A stretch of 64,000 nucleotides of DNA from assembly GCF_002778285.1 (NCBI RefSeq), contig NZ_NESM01000001.1:948529-1012528 (forward strand), given 5' to 3'. Made by a program: the position numbers and the translations under genes. The notes below the pieces were generated by a model. That model saw only the letters and a program-made list of their open reading frames with translations. It did not search any database and was not told the DNA's origin. Shown piece after piece: positions 43,867-53,742 of the stretch (its first letter is position 1; every line of letters starts with the position of its first letter). The stretch comes from Limnohabitans sp. 15K. GTDB taxonomy: Bacteria; Pseudomonadota; Gammaproteobacteria; Burkholderiales; Burkholderiaceae_C.

Positions 43867-44462
43867 GCATGCCCCGCTTCTGGCGAGAGCATCCAGCTTT
43901 TGAGGCCCAACAGGTCCAACGCGCGGTCATAGCGCTCGGCCATGGGCACATCAAAAATCACATCAGCCGAGGCGGGCACCGTGAGCCAGGTGTTTTCACC
44001 CAACTCGGATTCGAGCTGACCTTCGCCCCACGAGGCGTAACCCAAGGTGATCAGCACCCGGCGGGGTCCGGCCCCCGAGGACAAGGCTTCCAGCACATCG
44101 CGCGATGTGGTCATCTCCAGCCCACCCGGCACGGTGAGTGTGGAGGCGTAGACCGAGCCCCCTTCTTCTGGAGGTTTGTCCAACTGGATCGGGTCGTGCA
44201 GGACAAAACCACGTTCGGTCTGCAATGGGCCGCCGTTTGACACGGCAATGTTCATCAGGTCTTCCCGGCGCAGGGGCAGCTCCACTTTGTCAAACAGCAG
44301 GCGCATGCTGATGTCGGCAGGCTTGTTGATGATCAAACCCATGGCACCGCGTTCGCTGTGTTCACACATGTAAATCACACTGCGGGCAAATGTCTCATCT
44401 TCCAACCCGGGCATGGCGATCAGGAAATGATGCTTGAGGTCGATAGAGGCACAATCTGTCAT
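43863..44462 (-). CDS. yqgE: YqgE/AlgH family protein
   Basis: This 199-aa protein of the UPF0301 (YqgE/AlgH) family is of uncertain function. Conserved stretches are LKHHFLIAMPGLED, GAMGLIINKPADI, NGGPLQTERGFVLH and LGYASWGEGQLESE. It heads the operon ending in plsC and is coupled to ruvX by ATGA, a pairing conserved in many proteobacteria. It is divergent from the photolyase gene. Confidence 0.94.
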   Translation of the reverse strand: MTDCASIDLKHHFLIAMPGLEDETFARSVIYMCEHSERGAMGLIINKPADISMRLLFDKVELPLRREDLMNIAVSNGGPLQTERGFVLHDPIQLDKPPEEGGSVYASTLTVPGGLEMTTSRDVLEALSSGAGPRRVLITLGYASWGEGQLESELGENTWLTVPASADVIFDVPMAERYDRALDLLGLKSWMLSPEAGHA

Positions 44463-44534
44463 ACGCTGATTTTAGCGGTCTGGCTTGAGCCGATGACCGA
44501 CCGCCAGCATCCTCACCACCTTGACGGGGCCACG

Positions 44535-46034
44535 ATGCCCACGGAACCTCGCACTGCCATGGAACCCTCTTTTTCTTGTGGCCTGGTTTGGCTGCGCCGC
44601 GACTTGCGGGTGACCGACAATGCCGCCCTCTTTCACGCCTTGAAACACTGCCAGCGGGTGCATGTGGTGTTTGTGTTCGACACCGAGATCCTGGATGCGC
44701 TGCCCCGCGCTGACCGGCGGGTCGAGTTCATCCGCGAGTCACTGGTCGAATTGGACACCCGCTTGCGAGCGTTGGCGAATCACCCCCAAGCAGGGCTGAT
44801 CGTGCGCCACGGCGTGGCCAAAGACAAAATCGTCAAGCTGGCCCAGCACCTGGAAGCCCAGGTGGTTTTTGCCAACCACGACGACGAGCCCCTGGCACTG
44901 GCCCGCGACATCCAGGTGCGCGGCCACTTGGCCGACCACGGCATCGTGCTGCACACCTTCAAGGACCATGTGGTGTTTGAGCGCCACGAGGTGCTGACGC
45001 AAATGGCCAAGCCCTTCAGCGTCTTCACGCCCTACAAAAACGCTTGGCTGAAAAAGGTCACCCCTGAAGACCTGCAGGCTTTCGAGACAGACCCACTGGC
45101 TCAGCGCTTGGCCCCGCGCCCGGCCGACTTGGCCATGCCCGTGCCCAGCTTGCAAGACATGGGCTTTGAACCCACCAACCTGCAAGCTCTGAAGATCCCC
45201 ACGGGCGAGTCGGGCGCACAGGCCTTGCTGCAAGACTTTTTGACCCGGATTGACCAATACGAAGACACGCGCAACTTCCCGGCGGTCAAGGGGCCCAGTT
45301 ATTTGAGCGTGCATTTGCGCTTTGGCACGGTGTCGATCCGGCAACTGGCACGCGAGGCACAACCGCGCATGTTGGCCGGCAGTGTGGGGGCCAGTGTGTG
45401 GTTGTCAGAACTGATTTGGCGCGATTTTTATGTGCAGGTGCTGCACAACTTCGCGCATGTGGGCCAAGGCAAAAGCTTCAAGCCTGACTACGACGCAATC
45501 CATTGGGAGCACGGTCCACACGCGCACAAGCTGTTTGACGCCTGGTGCCAGGCCCGCACCGGTTACCCCTTGGTTGACGCGGCCATGCGCCAGATCAACC
45601 AAACCGGCTATATGCACAACCGCCTGCGCATGGTGGTGGCTAGCTTTTTGGTGAAAGATTTGGGCATTGACTGGCGCTGGGGCGAAAAGTACTTCGCCAC
45701 CCACCTGAACGACTTTGACCTGTCAGCCAACAATGGCGGCTGGCAGTGGGCCAGCTCCAGCGGCTGCGACGCGCAACCTTACTTTCGCATCTTCAACCCC
45801 ATCAGCCAAAGCGAAAAGTTTGACCCAGAGGGCAAATTCATCCGCCGCTATGTGCCCGAATTGGCAAAGTTGCCTACGGCCGCGTTGCACGCGCCTTGGC
45901 TGGCCAAGCCCATGGAATTGCAAGCGGCAGGGGTGGTGATCGGCAAGACCTACCCTGCCCCCATCGTTGACCACGCCCAAGCCCGCGAGAAAACGCTGGC
46001 CCGGTATGCGGTGGTCAAGAAAAACGCAGACTGA
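44535..46034 (+). CDS. phrB: Deoxyribodipyrimidine photolyase
   Basis: This enzyme of about 499 aa uses blue light to reverse cyclobutane pyrimidine dimers. The N-terminal photolyase domain begins GLVWLRRDLRVTDNAAL. The C-terminal FAD-binding domain has WLSELIWRDFY, GYMHNRLRMVVASFLVKD, WASSSGCDAQPYFRIFNP and SEKFDPEGKFIRRYVPEL, with FAD and Trp-relay residues in place. Start choice is open: ATGs at 44493, 44535 and 44559 are all in frame; 44535 has a GGGG stretch upstream. The open frame further upstream overlaps yqgE and is not used. Confidence 0.93.
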   Translation: MPTEPRTAMEPSFSCGLVWLRRDLRVTDNAALFHALKHCQRVHVVFVFDTEILDALPRADRRVEFIRESLVELDTRLRALANHPQAGLIVRHGVAKDKIVKLAQHLEAQVVFANHDDEPLALARDIQVRGHLADHGIVLHTFKDHVVFERHEVLTQMAKPFSVFTPYKNAWLKKVTPEDLQAFETDPLAQRLAPRPADLAMPVPSLQDMGFEPTNLQALKIPTGESGAQALLQDFLTRIDQYEDTRNFPAVKGPSYLSVHLRFGTVSIRQLAREAQPRMLAGSVGASVWLSELIWRDFYVQVLHNFAHVGQGKSFKPDYDAIHWEHGPHAHKLFDAWCQARTGYPLVDAAMRQINQTGYMHNRLRMVVASFLVKDLGIDWRWGEKYFATHLNDFDLSANNGGWQWASSSGCDAQPYFRIFNPISQSEKFDPEGKFIRRYVPELAKLPTAALHAPWLAKPMELQAAGVVIGKTYPAPIVDHAQAREKTLARYAVVKKNAD

Positions 46035-46205
46035 TCAGATGGCGACCATCTCGAAATCTTCTTTGCGGGCTGCGCACTCAGGGCATGTCCAGTTCATGGG
46101 CACGTCTTCCCACTTGGTGCCAGGGGCAATGCCGTGTTCGGGGTCGCCCTCGGCTTCGTCGTAAATCCAGCCGCAAATCAGGCACATCCAAGTTTTGTGT
46201 TCCAT
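46035..46205 (-). CDS. Rubredoxin
   Basis: This 56-aa iron-binding electron carrier is a small gene that is easy to miss. It reads MEHKTWMCLICGWIYDEAEG and ends with WTCPECAARKEDFEMVAI. The two CxxC pairs, Cys8/Cys11 (CLICG) and Cys41/Cys44 (CPEC), bind one iron; the aromatic core (Trp6, Trp13, Tyr15, Trp32, Trp39, Phe51) is complete. Its stop abuts the phrB stop, and it is divergent from thiD, a linkage I recall from other betaproteobacteria. Partner reductase unknown. Confidence 0.95.
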   Translation of the reverse strand: MEHKTWMCLICGWIYDEAEGDPEHGIAPGTKWEDVPMNWTCPECAARKEDFEMVAI

Positions 46206-46309
46206 CACAGTATCGCAATCAGAGAGTCGAATAGAATGATTTGATTGTATCGGGCACCGCCGAACGCCCTGCTGAAGACCGACTGAAGCCCTTCTTCAAC
46301 CTGCCTTTC

Positions 46310-47254
46310 ATGACCGCACAACTCCCCGACAACGCAACCGAAACCGAAGACCTTGATGCCGAAGGGTCTGATGGCTTGGCTTGTGTGTTGTCTTTCAACG
46401 CCAATGACCCCAGTGGTGCGGGTGGCCTGACCTGCGATGCCACGGCCATGGCCTCGGTCGGGGCGCACTGCATGCCGGTCTGCACCGGCAGTTATGTGCG
46501 CGACACCAGCGGCATCACCGATTTTTACCCCCTCGACGCAGAAGCTGTGCACGACCAAGCCCGTGCCGTGGCCGAGGACGTCCCCGTTCAGGTCATCAAA
46601 GTGGGCTTTGTGGGCACCCCAGAAAACCTGGCCACCATCGCCGAGTTGGCCGATGACTACGACGGTGTGCCCGTGGTGGCCTACATGCCCAACTTGTCGT
46701 GGTGGGAAGAAGACAAGATTGACGCCTATCTGGATGCTTTTCGCGAACTGATGCTGCCACAAACCAGCGTTTTGGTAGGGCACCACAGCACCTTGCGCCG
46801 CTGGCTTTTGCCCGAATGGACAGGCGAGCGCAACCCTGGCCCACGCGACATTGCCAAAGCTGCGGCCGAGCTGGGCGTGCCCTACACCCTGGTGACTGGG
46901 CTGCCCTTGCCCGAGCAACACATCGACAACGTCTTGGCTTCGCCAGAGACCGTGCTGGCCCACGAAAAATTCGAGCGCATTGAAGCTGTTTTTGCGGGCG
47001 CTGGAGACACCTTGACCGCTGCGCTGTCTGCCCTCTTGGCCACGGGTATGGATTTGCCCGAAGCCAGCAGCGAAGCCCTGCATTACCTCGACCGGTGCCT
47101 GGACGAGGGCTTTCGGCCGGGCATGGGCCAAGTCATTCCAGACCGCTTGTTTTGGGCCTTGCCAGAAGACGCGGAAACCGACGATGAAGCGGACCCGGAA
47201 ACACGCCCGGGACCCGATTATTTTGAAATGCCTTTCAACGAAACCAAACATTGA
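46310..47254 (+). CDS. thiD: Hydroxymethylpyrimidine/phosphomethylpyrimidine kinase
   Basis: This 314-aa ribokinase-fold enzyme of thiamine synthesis has [15 protein letters not shown] near the start and the C-terminal [15 protein letters not shown] anion-hole motif with the catalytic Asp. It is longer than the usual 265-270 aa because of an acidic C-terminal tail ([15 protein letters not shown]) and an acidic N-terminus. The ATG at 46310 is used, although no strong ribosome site is seen; the frame is open back to 46241. It lies 16 bases before hemL. Confidence 0.9.
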   Translation: MTAQLPDNATETEDLDAEGSDGLACVLSFNANDPSGAGGLTCDATAMASVGAHCMPVCTGSYVRDTSGITDFYPLDAEAVHDQARAVAEDVPVQVIKVGFVGTPENLATIAELADDYDGVPVVAYMPNLSWWEEDKIDAYLDAFRELMLPQTSVLVGHHSTLRRWLLPEWTGERNPGPRDIAKAAAELGVPYTLVTGLPLPEQHIDNVLASPETVLAHEKFERIEAVFAGAGDTLTAALSALLATGMDLPEASSEALHYLDRCLDEGFRPGMGQVIPDRLFWALPEDAETDDEADPETRPGPDYFEMPFNETKH

Positions 47255-47270
47255 AGCCGGAGACAAACCC

Positions 47271-48566
47271 ATGACCGACCGCAACCAAGCCCTTTTTGAC
47301 CGCGCTGCCCAAGTGATCCCCGGTGGCGTCAACTCACCCGTGCGCGCCTTTCGCGCCGTGGGCGGCACACCCCGCTTTGTTCAACGCGCCCAAGGCGCTT
47401 ACTTCTGGGACGCCAACGGCCAAAAATACATCGACTACATCGGCTCTTGGGGCCCCATGATCCTGGGCCACGGCCACCCCGCCGTGCTCGAGGCTGTGCA
47501 GAAAGCAGCGCTGGATGGTTTCTCGTTTGGTGCCCCCACCGAACGCGAGATCGAACTGGCCGAAGAAATCCTCAAACACGTCCCCTCGATGGAAATGGTG
47601 CGCTTGGTCAGCTCGGGCACCGAAGCGGGCATGAGCGCCCTGCGCTTGGCTCGCGGCGCCACAGGTCGCAGCAAGTTCATCAAGTTTGAAGGCTGCTACC
47701 ACGGCCACGCCGATGCGCTGCTGGTCAAGGCAGGTTCTGGTCTGGCCACCTTTGGCAACCCCACCAGCGCAGGCGTGCCGCCCGAAGTGGTTCGCGACAC
47801 CCTGGTACTGGAGTACAACAACATCGCTGCACTCGAAGAAGCCTTTGCCCTGCACGGCAAGGAACTGGCCTGCGTGATGATCGAGCCGATTGCAGGCAAC
47901 ATGAACTTTGTACGCGCCAGCGTGCCCTTCATGAAACGCTGCCGCGAGCTGTGCAGCGAATACGGCGCGCTGCTGGTGTTTGACGAAGTCATGTCGGGTT
48001 TCCGTGTCGCCCTCGGTTCCGCACAAAGCGTTTATGCCCAATTGATCCCCGGCTTCAAACCCGACATGACGGTATTGGGCAAAGTGATTGGCGGCGGAAT
48101 GCCCCTCGCAGCCTTTGGCGGACCACGGGAAATCATGCGTCAGCTCGCGCCGACCGGCCCGGTCTACCAAGCGGGCACGCTGAGTGGCAACCCGGTGGCC
48201 ACGGCCTGTGGCCTGACCACCTTGCGCGAGATCGCCAAACCCGGCTTTTTTGAAGCGCTGAGCGCCCGCACCCAAAGCCTGGTCGATGGCCTCAAAGGCG
48301 CTGCCGCTCAAGCTGGCGTGCCTTTCAGCGCTGACTGCCAAGGCGGCATGTTTGGTTTCTTCTTGCTGCCCGAGTTGGCGCAAAACTACGCCCAGGTCAT
48401 GACCAGCGACAGCCCCAAGTTCAACAAGTTGTTCCACGGCCTGCTAGACGGCGGTGTGTACATCGCACCTGCTTTGTACGAGGCCGGTTTTGTCAGCGCT
48501 GCGCACACCGAAGCCGACATTGCCGAGACCGTGCGCGTGGCAGGCGACGTGTTCAAAACACTTTGA
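47271..48566 (+). CDS. hemL: Glutamate-1-semialdehyde 2,1-aminomutase
   Basis: This 431-aa PLP enzyme converts glutamate-1-semialdehyde to 5-aminolevulinate for heme. It begins [20 protein letters not shown], has FVSSGTEA-like [18 protein letters not shown], and the PLP lysine Lys271 in [20 protein letters not shown] precedes the ATG. It is co-transcribed with thiD. Confidence 0.97.
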   Translation: MTDRNQALFDRAAQVIPGGVNSPVRAFRAVGGTPRFVQRAQGAYFWDANGQKYIDYIGSWGPMILGHGHPAVLEAVQKAALDGFSFGAPTEREIELAEEILKHVPSMEMVRLVSSGTEAGMSALRLARGATGRSKFIKFEGCYHGHADALLVKAGSGLATFGNPTSAGVPPEVVRDTLVLEYNNIAALEEAFALHGKELACVMIEPIAGNMNFVRASVPFMKRCRELCSEYGALLVFDEVMSGFRVALGSAQSVYAQLIPGFKPDMTVLGKVIGGGMPLAAFGGPREIMRQLAPTGPVYQAGTLSGNPVATACGLTTLREIAKPGFFEALSARTQSLVDGLKGAAAQAGVPFSADCQGGMFGFFLLPELAQNYAQVMTSDSPKFNKLFHGLLDGGVYIAPALYEAGFVSAAHTEADIAETVRVAGDVFKTL

Positions 48567-48574
48567 TCCAGCCC

Positions 48575-49039
48575 ATGAAACACTTGGTTTGTGCGCTGTG
48601 TGGGGTCATGGCCAGCCTGAGCTCGCCTGCCCGCGCCGACTTCGATGCCAGCCGCCTTTGGGTCAACGCCGGGTTTTACTCGGCGCACTTTGACACCAAC
48701 AAAGGTTTGCGCAATGCCAACCCAGGGCTGGGCTTTGAATACAAGCTGGATGACGCCTGGAGCGTCACCGCCGGGCGCTTCATCAACAGCGACAGCGCCC
48801 ATTCCAGCTACGTCGGGGCCTATTACCAGCCCTGGCATTTGGGCCCGGTCAAGCTCGGCGTGGTGGGTGGGGTTTTTAATGGCTACCCCAAGGCGTTCAA
48901 CGGCGGCTGGTTTCCGGCCGTCATCCCGACCGCCAGCTTAGAAAGCGGCCATTGGGGCCTGAATGTGGCCTTGGTGCCGCCACTCAAAGACCGGCTTTAT
49001 GGCGCGTTGAGCTTTCAGCTCAAATTCAGACTGCCATGA
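48575..49039 (+). CDS. Predicted small outer-membrane beta-barrel protein, unknown function
   Basis: This 154-aa protein has a signal peptide ending SSPARA before DFDAS. The mature part alternates polar and aromatic residues in short strands (LWVNAGFYSAHFD, LGFEYKLDDAWSVTAGRF, SSYVGAYYQPWHLG, VKLGVVGGVFNGYP) and ends in FQLKFRLP, as expected of an 8-strand barrel. It resembles, without a firm match, PagP/PagL-sized lipid-modifying barrels. The ATG at 48575 is chosen over a TTG that overlaps the hemL stop. It overlaps the next gene by ATGA. Confidence 0.65.
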   Translation: MKHLVCALCGVMASLSSPARADFDASRLWVNAGFYSAHFDTNKGLRNANPGLGFEYKLDDAWSVTAGRFINSDSAHSSYVGAYYQPWHLGPVKLGVVGGVFNGYPKAFNGGWFPAVIPTASLESGHWGLNVALVPPLKDRLYGALSFQLKFRLP

Positions 49040-50022
49040 CACAGACACACGGGCTGAGTCGTCGCGCAGGGCTAGCGGCCATCATGGGCAGCGCGGTTTG
49101 GCCATCATGGGCGCAAAGCCCTTCCTGGCCCGCCAAGCCCATCAAGCTGATCGTCGCTTACCCGCCTGGCGGTGTGAGCGACATGGTGGCACGCGCCCTG
49201 GCCGAGCAACTTAGCACGCGGCTGGGCGTGCCCGTGCTAGTCGACAACCGCGCGGGGGCAGGCGGTTCGCTCGCGGTCAATTTGGTTGCCAAATCCGCGC
49301 CCGACGGCCACACCCTGGTGTTCACGGCCTTGTCGCCTCTCACACTCAGCCCCCACTTGGGCAACTTGCCTTACGACGCCACGAAAGACCTCACGCCTGT
49401 GGCCAGCGTGATGTACTCGCCTGTTCTGATCGCGGCCACACCGGCCCTGGCCCAAGGCGACTTCAAGGCCCTCTTGGCTCGCGCCAAACAGCAACCCGAT
49501 GCCTTGCGCTGGGCGACTTCGGGCTCGGGCTCGCTGGGCCACTTGATGCTGGAGAACATCCGCAGCAGCGCGCAGGTGCACATCACCCATGTGCCCTACA
49601 AAGGCGGCGGTCAACAAATCACCGATGCCCTCAGTGGGCAGTTTGAAGTGCTCTCGACCAACGCCTCGGGCGTGGTGCTGCAGCACATCAAAGAAGGCCG
49701 TTTGCGCGCCCTGGCCGTGGGCGCTGCAGCCAGGCTGGACGCGTTGCCTGGCGTGCCCACGCTGGCGGAGCTGGGTTTGGCTTCGGCCAACTTCAGCTCG
49801 CGTTTTGGCATTTTTGCCCCGGCGGGCGTGCCCAGCGCCATCGTTGAAAAACTCAATGGGCAGATCAACGCGGTGCTGGCCCTGCCCGCCTTGCGCGAGC
49901 GATTGCTGGCGGCCGAATGCGTGGCAGCTCCCGCCTCAATGGCTGACTTCGCCAAAGCCGTGAGCAGCGAATACAAGCACATGGGCAGCATCGTGCGCGA
50001 TGCCAAAATACAGGCAGATTGA
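49036..50022 (+). CDS. Bug-family (TctC) tripartite tricarboxylate transporter binding protein
   Basis: This 328-aa periplasmic binding protein has an N-terminal signal with a twin-arginine look (LSRRAGLAAIMGSAVWPSWA, cleaved before QSPSW). WPAKPIKLIVAYPPGGVSD is the classic Bug start, followed by VDNRAGAGGSLA. Such proteins are very numerous in Burkholderiales and bind carboxylates, often without linked tctAB genes; none is adjacent here. It starts on an ATGA overlap with the upstream barrel gene. Confidence 0.93.
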   Translation: MTQTHGLSRRAGLAAIMGSAVWPSWAQSPSWPAKPIKLIVAYPPGGVSDMVARALAEQLSTRLGVPVLVDNRAGAGGSLAVNLVAKSAPDGHTLVFTALSPLTLSPHLGNLPYDATKDLTPVASVMYSPVLIAATPALAQGDFKALLARAKQQPDALRWATSGSGSLGHLMLENIRSSAQVHITHVPYKGGGQQITDALSGQFEVLSTNASGVVLQHIKEGRLRALAVGAAARLDALPGVPTLAELGLASANFSSRFGIFAPAGVPSAIVEKLNGQINAVLALPALRERLLAAECVAAPASMADFAKAVSSEYKHMGSIVRDAKIQAD

Positions 50023-50126
50023 CACCTTGAGGCCATGATGCCTTTCAGGCCACGCCCCCAAACCAGCGATAATCCGCCCTTGCATTCACGTCCGGACCGG
50101 GCGCTTGCCTCTCTCCTGGACAAACC

Positions 50127-50465
50127 ATGAAAAAGAATTTTCCCCTGCAAGCCGAAGGCAAGCACCCCGACCGTGTGCTTGAAGCTGTTAAACACGAGAT
50201 CCGCAAATACTTCAAGCGCGAGCGCAACCGCGACGTGCCCAAGGGCGTGGACTTTTGGGACTTTGACTGCAAAGTGGGCCTGACCGCCGATACCGCCGAA
50301 GTGGTGCGCGTGAGCGGTGTGATCGAAGCGGTGGACGCTGCTGCTAAAACCGGGGCCACCGCCGTGTACGTGGAGATTTTGAGCAAGCACGGTGTGCGCG
50401 TGCTGCGCAACCATTTGGACGAGGGCGGTCCAGACATGGGCGACGACCTGTCTGAACCTCACTGA
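50127..50465 (+). CDS. DUF6172 family protein
   Basis: This 112-aa protein of unknown function begins MKKNFPLQAEGKHPDRVLEA and contains RNRDVPKGVDFWDFDC and GATAVYVEILSKHGVR. It is small, soluble and basic in its first half, with a strongly acidic C-terminus. It stands between the Bug-family gene and a convergent LysR gene. The family name is from memory. Confidence 0.75.
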   Translation: MKKNFPLQAEGKHPDRVLEAVKHEIRKYFKRERNRDVPKGVDFWDFDCKVGLTADTAEVVRVSGVIEAVDAAAKTGATAVYVEILSKHGVRVLRNHLDEGGPDMGDDLSEPH

Positions 50466-50517
50466 AGCCTAGACCACCCACCCCGCCAGCTAGCCATGGC
50501 TGGCCGCCGTTTGAACC

Positions 50518-51432
50518 TCAAGCCCTGCTGAACAGCCGCTTGACCGCCCCCCTCATCCATTGCTGATCGGCCTCTTGGTCGGTGCTGGCGTGCCAGACCA
50601 GATTCACCTCATAGACAGGCGCATCTTCAATCGTCCACATTTGCAGCTGCAAGCGCTGGCTGAGGTCGCGGGCGTACATCTCGGGCACGATGCACAGCAA
50701 ATCGGTGCTCTGCGCCAGCACGGCAATGGCCCCAAAGTGCCTGGGCCTGACCAGAATGCGGTCTTGCAGTTTCATGGCTGTTAGCATTTTTTCAACGCTA
50801 CCGTGAAACGTGGCCGTGGGCGACACCACGACAAACCGGGCTTGCGCCAACTGCGCCAGGCTCAGCGTATTGCCCCGTCCACGGGGTGTGGGTGACCAAT
50901 CTTGCGATGAAATGGCCATGTAACGTTCCTTGAACAGCAACTGGGAGCGAATGCCCCGGTGCTGTGGCTTCAAGATGCCAATCGCAATGTCGATGTCACG
51001 CGCCTCCAACGCCGAGGCCACCTGGGCGGCATCCACTGAAATATTGGACAAAGAAGCCTGAGGCGATTCACTGCGCAAGGCGGCCGCCAGACCCGGCAAA
51101 AACAGGATTTCGCCCAAATCAGACAAAGACAGTCGCCAATGGCGCTGGCTACTCAAAGCTTCAAACGGCTGGTGGTTGAGCACCAGACTTTCCATTGCAA
51201 GCAACTGAGACTGCATGGCGGGTGCAAGCTGCTCACACAAGCGGGTGGGCTGCAGCCCGACGGGTGAGCGCACAAACAAGTCATCGCCAAAAAATTCACG
51301 CAGACGCGCCAGCGCATTGCTGGTGGCGGGCTGCGACAAGGCCAGCGCCTTGCCTGCGGCCGTGACAGATCGGGTGCGGTGGATGGCCACCAACACGCGT
51401 AAAAGGTTCAAGTCGAGTTGTCGGAAATTCAT
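50518..51432 (-). CDS. LysR-family transcriptional regulator
   Basis: This 304-aa regulator begins MNFRQLDLNLLRVLVAIHRT with a winged HTH (residues 5-65: AAGKALALSQPATSNALARL). A LysR substrate-binding domain of the NodD/NahR-like branch follows (LFVRSPVGLQPT at its start). The ATG at 51432 is the standard start; an in-frame extension to 51471 has no support. It is divergent from the indolepyruvate oxidoreductase genes and is their likely regulator, responding to an aromatic ligand (inference). Confidence 0.9.
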   Translation of the reverse strand: MNFRQLDLNLLRVLVAIHRTRSVTAAGKALALSQPATSNALARLREFFGDDLFVRSPVGLQPTRLCEQLAPAMQSQLLAMESLVLNHQPFEALSSQRHWRLSLSDLGEILFLPGLAAALRSESPQASLSNISVDAAQVASALEARDIDIAIGILKPQHRGIRSQLLFKERYMAISSQDWSPTPRGRGNTLSLAQLAQARFVVVSPTATFHGSVEKMLTAMKLQDRILVRPRHFGAIAVLAQSTDLLCIVPEMYARDLSQRLQLQMWTIEDAPVYEVNLVWHASTDQEADQQWMRGAVKRLFSRA

Positions 51433-51460
51433 GTTTTGCCCATGGTTCACATGAATAAGG

Positions 51461-51482
51461 GTTGTTACCAATTATTCACAAC
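51461..51482. promoter_or_regulatory. Candidate LysR-type binding dyad between divergent genes
   Basis: GTTGT (51461-51465) and ACAAC (51478-51482) form a dyad with a 12-base spacer, 29-50 bases upstream of the LysR ATG. LysR proteins usually bind a T-N11-A dyad in the divergent promoter region. The short arms make this tentative. Confidence 0.35.
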
Positions 51483-51594
51483 GTCAATGTAGCGCATTGG
51501 AAGAATCCATTTGCAGCAAGGCCTCGGCTGGCCTAAATTGGCTTCATTAAATTTGGCAACACCACGGGGCATGCCCCCATGAAAGGTTTTGGGC

Positions 51595-53742
51595 ATGGCT
51601 GAACGCTCGTTTGTGCAAGAGGTCCAGAAACTTCGCTTGGGCGATGGCGACGAGTTCCACGGCGAAGGCATTCTGGCCGTCACCAAAGCCTTGCTGCAGT
51701 CGGGCGTATCGTATGTGGCGGGCTACCAAGGTGCGCCGATCTCACACCTGATGGACGTGCTGACCGACGCCAACGACATCCTGCAAGAGTTGGGGGTGCA
51801 TTTCGAGCACAGCGCCTCAGAGGCCACGGCAGCCGCCACCTTGGCCGCCTCGGTCAACTACCCCCTGCGCGGCGCGGTCACTTTCAAATCCACGGTGGGC
51901 ACCAATGTGGCGTCTGACGCGCTGGCTAACTTGGCGTCGGGCGGGGTCACGGGCGGCGCCATGTTGATCGTGGGCGAGGACTATGGCGAAGGCTCGAGCA
52001 TCATGCAAGAGCGCTCACACGCTTTTGCCATGAAGTCGCAGGTCTGGCTGATCGACCCGCGCCCCAACCTGCCCAGCATCGTGCATGCAGTGGAAAAAGG
52101 TTTTGAGCTGTCCGAGGCCAGCAACACGCCGGTGATGCTGGAGTTGCGCATCCGTGCCTGCCATGTGCATGGCCGCTTTCCCACACGCGACAACGTGCGG
52201 CCCAGCTTCACGCTCAAAGACGCCATCGAAAACCCCAAGCGCGATGTCAACCGCATCGTGCTGCCGCCCGCCAGTTACCTGCACGAGCAAGAAAAAACCC
52301 ACACGCGCTGGCCCGCTGCAGTCAAGTTCATTCAGGAACACCAGCTCAACGAATTCTTTTCTGAAGACGCGCAAGACTTTGGCATCGTCATGCAAGGCGG
52401 CCTGTACAACGGCGTGGTGCGTGCACTGCAGTTGCTGGGCCTGGCCGATGACTTCGGGAAGACCGATGTTCCGTTGTATGTGCTGAACATCACCTACCCC
52501 CTGGTCGACGATGAATTCAAACGCTTTTGCACAGGCAAGCGCGGCTTGCTGGTGGTGGAAGAAGGCCAGCCCGACTTCATTGAGCAAAACATCCACAGCA
52601 TCTTGCACAAAGCGGGTTTGAACACCCAAATCCACGGCAAAGACGTACTGCCCATGGGCGGCGAATACACCGGCGGGGTGTTGCTGAAAGGCATCCGGGC
52701 GTTCATCGCGCAATACGCGGCGCACCTGCTGCCAGCAACGGTGCCCGCCGTGCATGCGAGCAACCAACTGGCGATCAGCGAAGCAGTGGCCCAGGTGCAC
52801 CCTCGCCCACCCTCGTTTTGTACCGGTTGCCCCGAACGGCCCATCTTCACGGCCATCAAAATGATCGAGAAAGAGCTGGGCCAACACCATGTGAGTTGTG
52901 ACATCGGCTGCCACTTGTTTTCGATCCTGCCGCCCTTCAACATTGGTGCCACCACCATGGGCTATGGCCTGGGCTGGGCGGGCGCTTCGGCCTTTAACAC
53001 CAGCGAGACCAGCAAACGCACCGTATCGATCATGGGCGACGGTGGTTTCTGGCACAACGGCCTGACCAGCGGCGTGGGCAATGCGGTGTTCAACCAGTCC
53101 GACAACTTGCTGCTGGTGGTGGACAACGGTTACTCGGCCGCCACGGGCGGGCAGGACGTGCTGTCGTCCAAGGCCATCAACCCGATCCGCAACACCAACA
53201 ACCCGATTGAAAAAGCCGTGCGCGGCGTGGGCGTGGAATGGGTCAAGACGGTCACCAACACCTACAGCCTGGACCAAATGCGCCAGGCCTTGCGTGACGC
53301 CCTGACCACGAAACAACAAGGCCCCAAGGTCATCGTGGCGCAAAGTGAATGCATGCTCAACCGCCAGCGCCGCGTCAAACCACTGATTCGCCAGCGCATC
53401 CAAAAAGGTGAGCGCGTGGTGCGCGAGCGCTTTGGCATCGACCCCGACACCTGCACCGGCGACCACTCCTGCATTCGCTTGTCGGGCTGCCCCTCGCTCA
53501 GCATCAAACCCAACCCCGACCCGCTGCGCCAGGACCCGGTAGCGGCCGTGGCCGACAGCTGTGTGGGCTGCGGTTTGTGCGGCGAGGTCGCGCACGCTGC
53601 GAAGCTTTGCCCGTCGTTTTACCGGGCTGAGATCATCAACAACCCGAACGCTTGGGACCGCTTCAAACAAGGCCTGCGCGAACGTGTGATTGGCTGGCTG
53701 CAAAACCGCATTGAACGTCGCCTGGAGGGCATTGCCGCATGA
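51595..53742 (+). CDS. iorA: Indolepyruvate:ferredoxin oxidoreductase, alpha-type TPP subunit
   Basis: This 715-aa TPP-dependent 2-oxoacid oxidoreductase chain converts aryl pyruvates to aryl-acetyl-CoA, reducing ferredoxin. An N-terminal pyrimidine-binding domain (YVAGYQGAPISHLMDVL) is followed by the TPP domain with a Cys motif (FCTGCPERP) and IMGDGGFWHNGLTSG. A C-terminal ferredoxin-like segment has DSCVGCGLCGEV plus the flanking cysteines CTGDHSC and LSGC. The ATG at 51595 has AAAGG upstream. It overlaps the beta-type gene by ATGA. The role is probably in aromatic amino-acid breakdown. Confidence 0.88.
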   Translation: MAERSFVQEVQKLRLGDGDEFHGEGILAVTKALLQSGVSYVAGYQGAPISHLMDVLTDANDILQELGVHFEHSASEATAAATLAASVNYPLRGAVTFKSTVGTNVASDALANLASGGVTGGAMLIVGEDYGEGSSIMQERSHAFAMKSQVWLIDPRPNLPSIVHAVEKGFELSEASNTPVMLELRIRACHVHGRFPTRDNVRPSFTLKDAIENPKRDVNRIVLPPASYLHEQEKTHTRWPAAVKFIQEHQLNEFFSEDAQDFGIVMQGGLYNGVVRALQLLGLADDFGKTDVPLYVLNITYPLVDDEFKRFCTGKRGLLVVEEGQPDFIEQNIHSILHKAGLNTQIHGKDVLPMGGEYTGGVLLKGIRAFIAQYAAHLLPATVPAVHASNQLAISEAVAQVHPRPPSFCTGCPERPIFTAIKMIEKELGQHHVSCDIGCHLFSILPPFNIGATTMGYGLGWAGASAFNTSETSKRTVSIMGDGGFWHNGLTSGVGNAVFNQSDNLLLVVDNGYSAATGGQDVLSSKAINPIRNTNNPIEKAVRGVGVEWVKTVTNTYSLDQMRQALRDALTTKQQGPKVIVAQSECMLNRQRRVKPLIRQRIQKGERVVRERFGIDPDTCTGDHSCIRLSGCPSLSIKPNPDPLRQDPVAAVADSCVGCGLCGEVAHAAKLCPSFYRAEIINNPNAWDRFKQGLRERVIGWLQNRIERRLEGIAA